Positions 44,113 to 52,419 of a DNA stretch of 64,000 nt are shown here, one piece after another. The stretch is from Mycolicibacterium arenosum (lineage in GTDB: Bacteria; Actinomycetota; Actinomycetes; Mycobacteriales; Mycobacteriaceae). Made by a program: the position numbers and the translations under genes. The notes below the pieces were generated by a model. That model was not told the DNA's origin. It saw nothing but the letters and a program-made list of their open reading frames with translations, and did not search any database. The stretch is from positions 1-64,000 of the forward strand of contig NZ_JANDBD010000011.1 of assembly GCF_024320865.1 (NCBI RefSeq). Direction: 5' to 3'. Position 1 is the stretch's first letter. Each line of letters opens with the position of its first letter.

Positions 44113-44733
44113 TGCGAGTTCCTCATCCTCTGACAGGGCCGCGGTTCTCGGCGTGAGGTGCTGTAGAACTCCACAGCCAGTTCAACCTTCACAATGGCAT
44201 TCCCTCGGTCTCGGAATGCCGCTCAGCATAGTCAGGAGGAGACTGCGACGGGCCGGTTTCCCCCAAACCGCGTCGATCGCCTGCGACAGAGTTCGCGCAA
44301 TGCGGATGGAGGGTCGATTCCGGTCGCAGGGTACCAATCGCGTTGACGGGCTTACGATCCTGCGCGAGACAGATGGCGGCTCGCTGCACGCGATAGCCGT
44401 ACCGGCGGCGCGCTTGGCAGGAAGACTCATCACGGTCGGAGACGTGTTGCGTGTCGCGATCAGTGCGAGACCGCGGAGTATTTCTATTGATTTCAACGAA
44501 TGTCGAGCCGGGCCTGCCATTTCGAGATTGGTGTGCCCAACCTCGCTGCGCTTCACTTAGGTCTGGAACGTGCGCATCACGACGCACCGGTCGGAATCGT
44601 AAAGCGTTCTTGCTCAGCGGCTTACGATCAACACCGCCGAGGACCAAGGCAGTGTTCGAAGCCGAACGCGCCAAGAACGTGCTCCACCGTCTGCGTTGGC
44701 GCGTGTGACATCGGGCCGTCTGCATCTGAAGGT
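44113..44733. other. intergenic region with one weak ORF candidate
   Basis: About 620 bases. On the plus strand an ATG at 44216 opens 114 codons to 44560 (segments GLTILRETDGGSLHAIAVPA and GRLITVGDVLRVAISARPRS), with fairly normal codon use but no ribosome site or known family. I leave it as a candidate only. The promoters of the methyltransferase gene (minus strand, start 44112) should be here. Confidence 0.3.
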
Positions 44734-46077
44734 TCACGACGTCAGCCCGCGCCGCTTGCGCCGAGTGGGTCGCAGACGGGTTCGGGTCGAGCCAGTGGGC
44801 GGAACTACCGTGCGGCAACCACCGATTTCAGGCGACGTCGTAGTAGCGACACCTGCTAGGAGGGCAATGGGCAGAACAATCAAATTGCAGACGGTCGATT
44901 CGAAGAACGGCTGGGTCATGCTGATGGCGATAGCGGCGGCGACAGCTGCGGTGTACGGACCACCGTGCCTCATCGCGCGATACGCCAGGAACGATAGCGC
45001 CACTAGGTATGGAATCGAGAGTAGGCCGCCGATCTGAAACATGGAGACCACGAGATTGTGGGCGAAGGTTTCACTTTGGCCCGTGGCATCCAGCGATACC
45101 TCGCGGAATGATGCCCATCCGGTGCCTGTCAGTGGGTTCCTGAGAAACTCCTCCCAAGCCAGTCGATACATCTCGAAACGGATGTCGATGTTGGTATGAA
45201 CCTGCCGATCGAGTTGTGCTCGAAGTGCGGTGGCGCGTTCAATTCCTATAAATACGGCGACGGGGACGCAAAGTGCCAGCACTCGCAAGAGGATTCGAAC
45301 GCCATCTTTGGTGTCGTTTTTCCTCGGCTGGGCTTTTCCTGGACGCAGTTGTCGCGGCCGGTGCTTGGCTGATCTCGCCCACAGAAAGACGACGGCGCCG
45401 ACACCTGCAGCAATAATGGCTCCCCGGGTAAGCGTGAGCAGGGCGACCGCAATTGCTACTAATCCCGCCGTGACCACCAATTTGCGATACCGAACGAGGC
45501 TGGCCGACCGTGCGATCACTGTTAGGGCTGCGACGACGAGACCCCCTGCAACCACACTGGAAACACCCCAGGGCATCGGCGACGACTGGTGCAGCGAGTT
45601 CACCGAGCTGGCTCCTGAATACCTAACCAGCAGCTGGGCTGTGCCGGCGATCAGGAATGCGATGTAGCCGATATCGATCCAGGAGTAGCCCTCTGACATG
45701 CTCTTCCACACTAGGGCGATGGCTATGCCGCCCACAGTGCCGGACGCGAAGTTGAAATATGCGAGGACGCCGGCGCCTGGGTCGGTCGACCAAATAAGTG
45801 GGATTGCAAGGAGTGCTGTAGCGACGAGAAGCCATCGCATCGTGACCGGCAGTTCACCGTAACTGCGTTGAGCGATGACGCTGAATCCGATGTGGACGAC
45901 CAGCACGGCAACTGCAATCTGGCTTGCATACACAGGCAGTGATCGTCCGTTGACGCCCGCTACCAGCGCCGGTCCCACGGCGATGAGCGCTAGTGGTAAG
46001 CCGGCCAGTGCAGCACCGAGCGACCATCGGGGGTCGGCTTGCTTCTGCGGACCTGTAATGGTTGCTGAAATCACCAC
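44734..46077 (-). CDS. O-antigen polymerase/ligase-like membrane protein (Wzy)
   Basis: 447 residues from the GTG at 46077 (AGGAAAGAG upstream); an upstream TTG at 46239 would add 54 residues of low-complexity sequence. About ten to twelve helices and the Wzy_C-type periplasmic loop: RFEMYRLAWEEFLRNPLTGT with GWASFREVS, then ETFAHNLVVSMFQIGGLLS. The family polymerises flipped repeat units on the outer face of the membrane. It lies in a minus-strand group with a flippase and a GT2, and is the best polymerase candidate in the window. Confidence 0.85.
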   Translation of the reverse strand: MVISATITGPQKQADPRWSLGAALAGLPLALIAVGPALVAGVNGRSLPVYASQIAVAVLVVHIGFSVIAQRSYGELPVTMRWLLVATALLAIPLIWSTDPGAGVLAYFNFASGTVGGIAIALVWKSMSEGYSWIDIGYIAFLIAGTAQLLVRYSGASSVNSLHQSSPMPWGVSSVVAGGLVVAALTVIARSASLVRYRKLVVTAGLVAIAVALLTLTRGAIIAAGVGAVVFLWARSAKHRPRQLRPGKAQPRKNDTKDGVRILLRVLALCVPVAVFIGIERATALRAQLDRQVHTNIDIRFEMYRLAWEEFLRNPLTGTGWASFREVSLDATGQSETFAHNLVVSMFQIGGLLSIPYLVALSFLAYRAMRHGGPYTAAVAAAIAISMTQPFFESTVCNLIVLPIALLAGVATTTSPEIGGCRTVVPPTGSTRTRLRPTRRKRRGLTS

Positions 46078-46379
46078 GGGTCTACTCTTTCCTCGCTCGG
46101 CACATTCGATGGCCAGATCGAGACCTTCGGTACCCGGGTGTGCCCGGTTCGATTCTCTACTCGTATCGCCGGCGACAAGTTCGTCCCGTTCAGCTGGTCG
46201 AATGTTCGAACTTTCGCGGTCATCTCTCGCTCCCGCCAACGATTGGCTGCTACCGCTGCGACCCCGTCATACTTCACGGCCACGAATCCGGCCGCCCTAG
46301 CCGATTCGCGTGGTCTCAGTATGGGCGCGGGTGTGGCGCTAAGCGCCACAACGGAATTAATTCTCATCTCTGCCTACCG

Positions 46380-47720
46380 TCATATCTCGGATGGCCCGGT
46401 CGTTTCACGCGTTTCAAGCCCTCTCCGCACCAGCGCCGGTGCATAGAGGAAGTAACAGAGCACTGAAATCACTGTTGCGGTGAGATAGCCGATGATGAAT
46501 ACGTCGGGCAGTTCAGATCGTGCGGCGATAACAGCGGCCCCGCCGCTCATGACCAGCGCGCCGAAGGCGTAGGGAAAATCTATCCAGGCATTGCCGACTG
46601 CTGCCCCGGCCATCGAAAGCGGCGCGGTAACACCCGAGACGGTGAACGCGGCAAGCATCGCCAAGAACATCGGCCAGCGTGGCTCTGCACCAGTGAGGGA
46701 GACGAAGGCGAAGTACGCTGCCGCGACGGGCGCACACGACAACGAACCGGCGACGACAGCGATGAGGGTTGCTCCCCCGAGCATGGCACGTAGCTGCTGC
46801 TTATCCGAGCGGCCCAGGCCCGCCACGTCGGCCCCGACGCGCAGCATCAGAATTGCCAGGAGGTATCTCGGCAGGGCGGCGAAGCGCCATGCAACCTCGT
46901 ATGCGGCGAGAAGTACGGGGCCGCCCAGTGCGCCGATGATCCAGCGGTCGGAGTTAAGCCAAGCCGATGAAGTGATCGTGCTGAGTGTGCGGAGGCCCGC
47001 ATATTGCCGCCATTCGAAGTGTTGTGTGACAGTGACTTTCGTCAGGTCTGGCGTGCGCGCTCGCCACCACCAGGGGAGAACCACGGACATCACCAGGATG
47101 CCCGACACAAGCCATCCGAGCGGGAGCGCCCAGAATGATTGGGTCGTGAACAAAAGCACAGACGTCGCGATGGCGGCGAGGAATGCATGGCCGGCAGTGG
47201 CTGTGTTTCTCAGAGCAAGCCGGTTTGCGATCAATGCAGCTTGCGCTACCACCATCAAGACGCTGCGGATAGCGGATGCAAACGACATCGTGACAATGGC
47301 TGCAATTGCCGCCGCAGCGGGAATCGATTGCCCTAACTCGGTGTGACGGTATGGAATCCAGACCACGCATGCAAAGGCGCCGACGGTCAGCGCGCCGGAG
47401 GCCGACAGTGCCGAGGACTTCATCATGAGCCTCGCCCGAGGCTCGGCAAAGAAGCGCGCGGTGACGAGCGCAACACCACCGAAGTCGAGCGATAACGCGA
47501 CGGCGGCGATCGTTGACAGCAATGCCCAGAACGCGAATTCACTGGCGCTGAGCACGACTGCGCCCAGCAATGGGAGCGCGAACAGGGCGACGAAACTCAG
47601 GAGCGGCCCGACCGCGCCGCCGGAGAGGCGATTGGCGAGCGACCATAGTGGTTGCTGGACAGAACTTTCAGGCAACCAGTGGGCTCGCGGTGAGAGCGTA
47701 GCGGGGGTACGTCTCACCAT
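46380..47720 (-). CDS. Wzx-type polysaccharide flippase, second copy
   Basis: 446 residues, ATG at 47720. About twelve helices. The N-terminal LSFVALFALPLLGAVVLSAS and the loop DFGGVALVTARFFAE are typical of MOP-family polysaccharide transporters, as is LNSDRWIIGALGGPVLLAAYEVAW in the middle. It would flip the repeat unit polymerised by the gene downstream at 44734 (302 nt apart on the same strand). Weak ribosome site; a start a few codons downstream is possible. Confidence 0.82.
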   Translation of the reverse strand: MVRRTPATLSPRAHWLPESSVQQPLWSLANRLSGGAVGPLLSFVALFALPLLGAVVLSASEFAFWALLSTIAAVALSLDFGGVALVTARFFAEPRARLMMKSSALSASGALTVGAFACVVWIPYRHTELGQSIPAAAAIAAIVTMSFASAIRSVLMVVAQAALIANRLALRNTATAGHAFLAAIATSVLLFTTQSFWALPLGWLVSGILVMSVVLPWWWRARTPDLTKVTVTQHFEWRQYAGLRTLSTITSSAWLNSDRWIIGALGGPVLLAAYEVAWRFAALPRYLLAILMLRVGADVAGLGRSDKQQLRAMLGGATLIAVVAGSLSCAPVAAAYFAFVSLTGAEPRWPMFLAMLAAFTVSGVTAPLSMAGAAVGNAWIDFPYAFGALVMSGGAAVIAARSELPDVFIIGYLTATVISVLCYFLYAPALVRRGLETRETTGPSEI

Positions 47721-47874
47721 CTTGGTCGTTCCGTCGCAGCAGCCCCCGACCGTCCTGACGGATTGCTTGACGTGGTATCCGCCTGCGCAACACGTTCCAC
47801 ACGCGGTTGCGCTGCGCTACATGTTGGACCGCTCGGCGTACCTGCTCTCATGGCTTGACTGCACCCAATTCGCT

Positions 47875-48747
47875 CTAGACGCTGTGCCACTCGGGCAGTG
47901 AAGGCCGCTCATCGACCATCAGCGCCCTCGCCGCGTAGGCCACGGCACGCATCTGTGTGCGCGGCCGCGGCATCGTCACCAGCGCGATAGGGGCGCGCAC
48001 ACCGAGCGCGACGACGAGCAACCACCGGTGGAGAGTACGACGGCCGAACCACTTGGTCACGTACTCGAGCGCTGACCAGGTAGCGACGGGCAGGACGGTG
48101 GTGATGAACCGTCCGCCCGTTTGTGAGTGCAGGTGAACGATGCTCGTACGCATCACCGTGACCTGCGCGCCAAGCGCCGTGGCTCGGCGTACGAAGTCGG
48201 CGTCCTCGTATGTGAACGGATACCTGGCGTCCAGCCCGCCCACCCGGTCCCACGCGTCTCGTCCAATGGCCACCGCCGAGAACGACCGATACGAGTTGCT
48301 GGCATCAGGATGAGGGTTACGCCCCGGCGGGAGGACCTTTCGGGCCACGTTGGAAACGAGTGAGACGTTGAGAAAGACGTCGAGCCACGTCGGGATCTGC
48401 CGTGCCGGCTCGTTATCGAAATGCACGATCGTTGCAAGATCAAACGCGCCGAGTTGCTCGACGGATAGGCAGGCTGCGAGGTCGCTGGGATCGAAAACCA
48501 GGTCGTCATTGAGGATTACCAGCCAATCCCATTCTCCCGCTGCGCCCATGATGACGCTCGCAGCGAATCCGTCGTTGCGCCCTGACGTCATGTGGGGAAC
48601 GTCCGTGGCGGCGAGTTGTTCTTGTAGGCGAGCGCTGTTCGCGATGACCATCGGCGCCGCACCTGCGCGAATCGCGCATTCGCACATGGACGTAAGTCGG
48701 GATACGTCTCCGAGTAACGAAGGAATGACCACGCGAACTCTAGTCAT
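47875..48747 (-). CDS. family 2 glycosyltransferase (rhamnosyltransferase-like)
   Basis: 290 residues, ATG at 48747. The GT-A fold opens VRVVIPSLLGDVSRL. Nucleotide-sugar/metal motif LVILNDDLVFDPSDL; acceptor-side GGLDARYPFTYEDADFVRRA is the ED-type catalytic-base region typical of rhamnosyl- and galactofuranosyltransferases. It lies upstream of the flippase on the same strand. Donor unproven. Confidence 0.84.
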   Translation of the reverse strand: MTRVRVVIPSLLGDVSRLTSMCECAIRAGAAPMVIANSARLQEQLAATDVPHMTSGRNDGFAASVIMGAAGEWDWLVILNDDLVFDPSDLAACLSVEQLGAFDLATIVHFDNEPARQIPTWLDVFLNVSLVSNVARKVLPPGRNPHPDASNSYRSFSAVAIGRDAWDRVGGLDARYPFTYEDADFVRRATALGAQVTVMRTSIVHLHSQTGGRFITTVLPVATWSALEYVTKWFGRRTLHRWLLVVALGVRAPIALVTMPRPRTQMRAVAYAARALMVDERPSLPEWHSV

Positions 48748-48925
48748 TCGACATGATCGATTCCGGTGGGGTCAACGGAGATTGCGATCGCAAAAATCCA
48801 CCTCGCATCCTCCACGCTCGACCGACGATCAATGGTAACGCCGAGAGGTCTAACCTCACGGCGAAATTTCCGAATTCGCAACCCTTTTGACGGCAAATTC
48901 GCCCGGCCGGGCTGCTGGGTTTGAC
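48748..48925. promoter_or_regulatory. divergent promoter region
   Basis: 178 bases between the GT2 gene (minus) and the methyltransferase-like gene (plus). Both should have promoters here, but I see no clear box pair or palindrome. Confidence 0.35.
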
Positions 48926-49975
48926 ATGATCAAGCGATTGAGATGTCGGATCATTACAGGGTCGGCTGCGAGCCAAGAAGGAAGAGTGGTCCACTTGCGT
49001 GCTCCAGTGAAACAGGCGCTCCAAAGAAGCATGCCAACGTTCGATGTTCTTCTTGCGCCCGTGGTGTATTGCTGTGCGCTGATACTTCGCCTGGTAAGGC
49101 GGGCGGGAGTCAAGCGTCTACCGCACTCGAGGGAGATGCTCCTTCGCGCTGGCTGTTTTCCGGTGAGAGATCACTACTACGAACCGGCATTTCGCAACGA
49201 GCCGTTGCGTGCGGTCTTGTCGACACAACGGGACCTGCCGGGAATCGACCTGAATGTCGAGGCGCAACTGCAACTGCTGAGGTCTTTCGGGTACAACGGC
49301 GAGTTGGCGAGCCTACCGCGCAAGGACCCCGGTGGATATGAGTTCTACGTCGACAATCACGCGTTCGGGTCCGGCGATGCCGAGTACTGGTACAACCTGA
49401 TTCGGTTCAAGAAGCCGAAGCGGATCATCGAAATCGGTAGTGGCTTCTCCACGAGGATGGCACGACGAGCGCTGAAGATGAACGAACGTGACGACCCGCA
49501 GTACCGGTGCGAGCACATCTTGATCGAACCGTACGAACATGAATGGCTCGACGAACTGGGTTGTACGGTAATTCGTGAGAAGGTCGAGCGATGCGATAAG
49601 CAGATGTTCACGAGGCTGCAAGCAGACGACATACTGTTCATCGACTCGTCGCACATCATCAGGCCCCGTGGTGACGTGCTTTGCGAGTACTTGGAGATCC
49701 TTCCCGTGCTCGACGTTGGAGTGATCGTCCACGTACACGATATTTTCTCGCCGAGAGACTACCCAGCTGAATGGATCGTCGACGACGTTCGGTTCTGGAA
49801 CGAGCAGTATCTGCTGGAAGCGTTCCTCACGTCGAACGCCGATTGGAAGGTCATCGGTGCGCTCAATTTCCTGCGGCATGACTTTTACGAGGACTTGAGT
49901 GCGAAATGCCCCTTTCTCACTCAGGATCGAGAACCGGGCTCGTTCTACATTCAGAGATTCCGCAAGTCATCGTGA
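48926..49975 (+). CDS. Methyltransf_24-like protein of the surface-glycan locus
   Basis: 349 residues from the ATG at 48926; the ribosome site is poor, and ATG 49031 is an alternative that would still keep the hydrophobic segment DVLLAPVVYCCALILRLVRR. SAM-binding-like RIIEIGSGFSTRMARRAL, then ILIEPYEHEWLDEL and DILFIDSSHIIRPRGDVLCE with VHVHDIFSPRDYP, resemble class I methyltransferases found in capsule clusters. Flanked by oppositely oriented genes and transcribed alone. Confidence 0.72.
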   Translation: MIKRLRCRIITGSAASQEGRVVHLRAPVKQALQRSMPTFDVLLAPVVYCCALILRLVRRAGVKRLPHSREMLLRAGCFPVRDHYYEPAFRNEPLRAVLSTQRDLPGIDLNVEAQLQLLRSFGYNGELASLPRKDPGGYEFYVDNHAFGSGDAEYWYNLIRFKKPKRIIEIGSGFSTRMARRALKMNERDDPQYRCEHILIEPYEHEWLDELGCTVIREKVERCDKQMFTRLQADDILFIDSSHIIRPRGDVLCEYLEILPVLDVGVIVHVHDIFSPRDYPAEWIVDDVRFWNEQYLLEAFLTSNADWKVIGALNFLRHDFYEDLSAKCPFLTQDREPGSFYIQRFRKSS

Positions 49976-49995
49976 GGCCCGCAGACCCGGCGCAG

Positions 49996-50919
49996 TCACA
50001 CACTCCGCAGAACGACACAGTCGGCTACGACGTGCGTAGCCGACTTCGGTGCGGCCGCGGGCATGAGATGCGGTCGTCCAGCCTCGTATCCACTCACTTC
50101 GAGACCCAACTCGGGATGGCCGGCGAGTAGGGCCTCCCAGTCGTGAAGCGTCAAACCGTTTCCGCGAGAGTCGGCGTCCACCTCGGCGTCGAACTGCCGT
50201 GATGGATCAAGGAAACCGTAAGGGTCGCTGTCGAAGTCGCGGTGATCACGCAAGTCGACGCGGTGGATGTGCGTCGCGCGTTCGTTTTCCCGTGACTTGA
50301 GCGCGTCCAACATCGAGATCATGAGCGAGGGGGGGATGTGCTCCAGCACGCTCGTGGACACCAGGACGTCGAATTTCGGAACGCGAAAGGGCGAAGCGAT
50401 GACGTCCGCGGGTGCGACATAGGTGTAACCGGGGGGAAACGAGTCGACGTCCTTGATCGCCCATCGTCTGACCGTGTCGACTCGATCGGACCACGCGAAC
50501 TCCAGTTGAAGTGCGCGCAGCTGATTCTCGATCCGACCAGTGTCCGCAGCTCTCACCGCCCTGGCGATCTCCCTCGGCCTGGCGAGGTTGTTGTAGTCGA
50601 CACCGTGAACTTCACTCGCCCCGAGGAGCCACAGCGCGATTCCATCCGTCGGCACATACCCCGCGCCGAAGTCGATACAGACCTTCCCCCCGAGGTTTCG
50701 TGCCGTCTCCGGGCCCAGCGTCTCAATCAGCCCCTCGAGTGCGCGATCAAGTCGCTTCTTACCCGTTGCATCCTTGCGGGCCGTCAGCCAGTCGAAGCCG
50801 CTCCGTCCATGTCCCTGGTTTCCGAGAATCCTCTTCAATTCCGTTCGCCAAGTGGGCGGAAGCCTACGGAACAGGGCGTGCGCGGCGCCGAACGCACCGG
50901 CATCACGAGTCGACGTCAC
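49996..50919 (-). CDS. class I SAM-dependent methyltransferase
   Basis: 307 residues from the GTG at 50919, which overlaps the BY-kinase stop as GTGA; a GTG at 50946 is an alternative. Motif I VCIDFGAGYVPTDGIAL, motif II EVHGVDYNNLARP, and the catalytic-domain strand FDVLVSTSVLEHIPPSLM. The C-terminal part (HIHRVDLRDHRDFDSDPYGF) is typical of methyltransferases in polysaccharide clusters. Translationally coupled to the BY-kinase, so co-expressed with the export machinery. Confidence 0.82.
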   Translation of the reverse strand: MTSTRDAGAFGAAHALFRRLPPTWRTELKRILGNQGHGRSGFDWLTARKDATGKKRLDRALEGLIETLGPETARNLGGKVCIDFGAGYVPTDGIALWLLGASEVHGVDYNNLARPREIARAVRAADTGRIENQLRALQLEFAWSDRVDTVRRWAIKDVDSFPPGYTYVAPADVIASPFRVPKFDVLVSTSVLEHIPPSLMISMLDALKSRENERATHIHRVDLRDHRDFDSDPYGFLDPSRQFDAEVDADSRGNGLTLHDWEALLAGHPELGLEVSGYEAGRPHLMPAAAPKSATHVVADCVVLRSV

Positions 50920-52388
50920 GGCGACGACGGCTCCACACGCTCGCACCCGTTGGCGGCCGGCTCGGGGATGATGACCGATCGATGCAGGGATGGGGTCGCT
51001 GCCGTGGAGTCAACGGGTGGCACGGGACGGGGAGCCTGCTTCTCCCCGTACGTGCCGTAGTAGCTGTAGGACCCTCCCCCGCGAACAGGTGTCATCGTGA
51101 AGACCGCTCCGAGGAGTCGAGCCCCGACGTCGTCCAGACTTCCGACCGCTTGAGCTAGGTGCTCGCGTTTGGTCGCTCCGAATCGCGCCACGACGAGAAC
51201 GCCGTCGGCACATGCCGCGAGTATGGCGCCGTCTGTCACCGCTAGCAGTGGCGACGAATCGATCACGACGTAGTCGAACTTGGCTCGCAGATCGTTGAGA
51301 ACCTTCTTCGCCGCCAACGATCCGAGCAGTTCGCTTGGGTTGGGCGGGATGGCTCCCGAGGCGAGGACCGTCAGCCGCGGAAAGCGAGTCTGCTGCAAGG
51401 TGTCGTCGAGGGATGCGCGGCCAGCCAGAACCGTGCTGAAACCGACCTCCTCGATTAAGCCGAGGTAGTCCTCCAGCTTAGGACGTCGCATGTCGCCACC
51501 GACGAGCACGACGTCGTGCTCGGATTCCGCGAGAGCGAGCGCAATGTTGATGGCGGTGGTGGTTTTCCCTTCAGCCGGCATCGAACTGGTGACGACGATC
51601 ACCCGCGGGGGATTATCCACCGCGAGAAACTGCAGATTGGTCCTGAGCTTCCGAAATTCCTCAGCAATCGGCGAGTTGTCGCTGTCGAACGTTATTGCCG
51701 CTTCCTTGCGGCGTTCCTTGTCGTAGGGAATGCTGCCGACAAGACTGGCACCCGTGATCTCCTCGATCGTCTCACGGCTTTTGACCGTGTTGTCGAGCAG
51801 GCCGCGGAGAATCGCGAGGCCGATTCCCAAGATGAGGCCTACGGTTAGGCCGAGCACGATGTTGAGCGCGGTTCTCGGAGTGACGGGCTCATCGGGAACC
51901 GACGCGCGTTGTTCAACGACCACGCGAGAATCGGGCAAACCACCGCCGGTCGGAGTTTCCAAGTCGTGGATCATGACGACGAACTCGTCGGACAACGCGT
52001 TCGCAATATCGCGTGCCCGGACGGGTGATTCATCGACTACGTCTACATCAATAAGGACAGTGTCACTTCTCGCGCTCGCCTTGACACGCGCTTGAAGAGA
52101 ATCCGGGGTCATGTCGAGGTTGAGTTTGTCGATGGTGCGCTGAGCGAGATTCTCGCCCATGATCAGCTGGGTATACGACAGTACGCGCTGTTGAGAGAAA
52201 AGATTTCCCTGATAAATCTCGGCTACCGAGCCGCTCGAGGTCGTGGACACGAAGAGTCCCGTCGAGGCTTTGTAAAGCGGAGTCGTAAACAACGTGATCG
52301 AAACCGCGGCAAGCACGCCGATGATCGTCGTAACGAGCACGGTGAGCCACCGCGCACGCAGCAGTTTCGCATAATCTTGGAGACTCAA
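50916..52388 (-). CDS. polysaccharide co-polymerase / bacterial tyrosine kinase (Wzz-Wzc, BY-kinase)
   Basis: 490 residues from the TTG at 52388 with GGAGGGGC upstream. N-terminal Wzz domain (LQDYAKLLRARWLTVLVTTI; two helices at about 15-40 and 170-195) and C-terminal P-loop kinase in one chain: Walker A SSMPAEGKTTTAINIA, Walker A' VVLVGGDMRRPKL, Walker B FDYVVIDSSPLL. A tyrosine cluster GGSYSYYGTYGEK lies near the C-terminus, the usual autophosphorylation site. These proteins set chain length in Wzx/Wzy systems. The likely phosphatase partner is encoded at 33293. Confidence 0.92.
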   Translation of the reverse strand: MSLQDYAKLLRARWLTVLVTTIIGVLAAVSITLFTTPLYKASTGLFVSTTSSGSVAEIYQGNLFSQQRVLSYTQLIMGENLAQRTIDKLNLDMTPDSLQARVKASARSDTVLIDVDVVDESPVRARDIANALSDEFVVMIHDLETPTGGGLPDSRVVVEQRASVPDEPVTPRTALNIVLGLTVGLILGIGLAILRGLLDNTVKSRETIEEITGASLVGSIPYDKERRKEAAITFDSDNSPIAEEFRKLRTNLQFLAVDNPPRVIVVTSSMPAEGKTTTAINIALALAESEHDVVLVGGDMRRPKLEDYLGLIEEVGFSTVLAGRASLDDTLQQTRFPRLTVLASGAIPPNPSELLGSLAAKKVLNDLRAKFDYVVIDSSPLLAVTDGAILAACADGVLVVARFGATKREHLAQAVGSLDDVGARLLGAVFTMTPVRGGGSYSYYGTYGEKQAPRPVPPVDSTAATPSLHRSVIIPEPAANGCERVEPSSP

Positions 52389-52419
52389 TGCCCCTCCTTC
52401 ACCGTTGAATACGATTGGT

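Noticed and set aside
44216..44560. 114-codon plus-strand ORF
   Set aside because: Plausible codon use but no ribosome site, no homologue known to me, and an equally open frame on the other strand; kept only as a candidate in the intergenic entry.
47425..47901. Plus-strand frame over the start of the second flippase and the following gap
   Set aside because: Mostly antisense to the flippase; the part in the gap is too short and unlike any protein.
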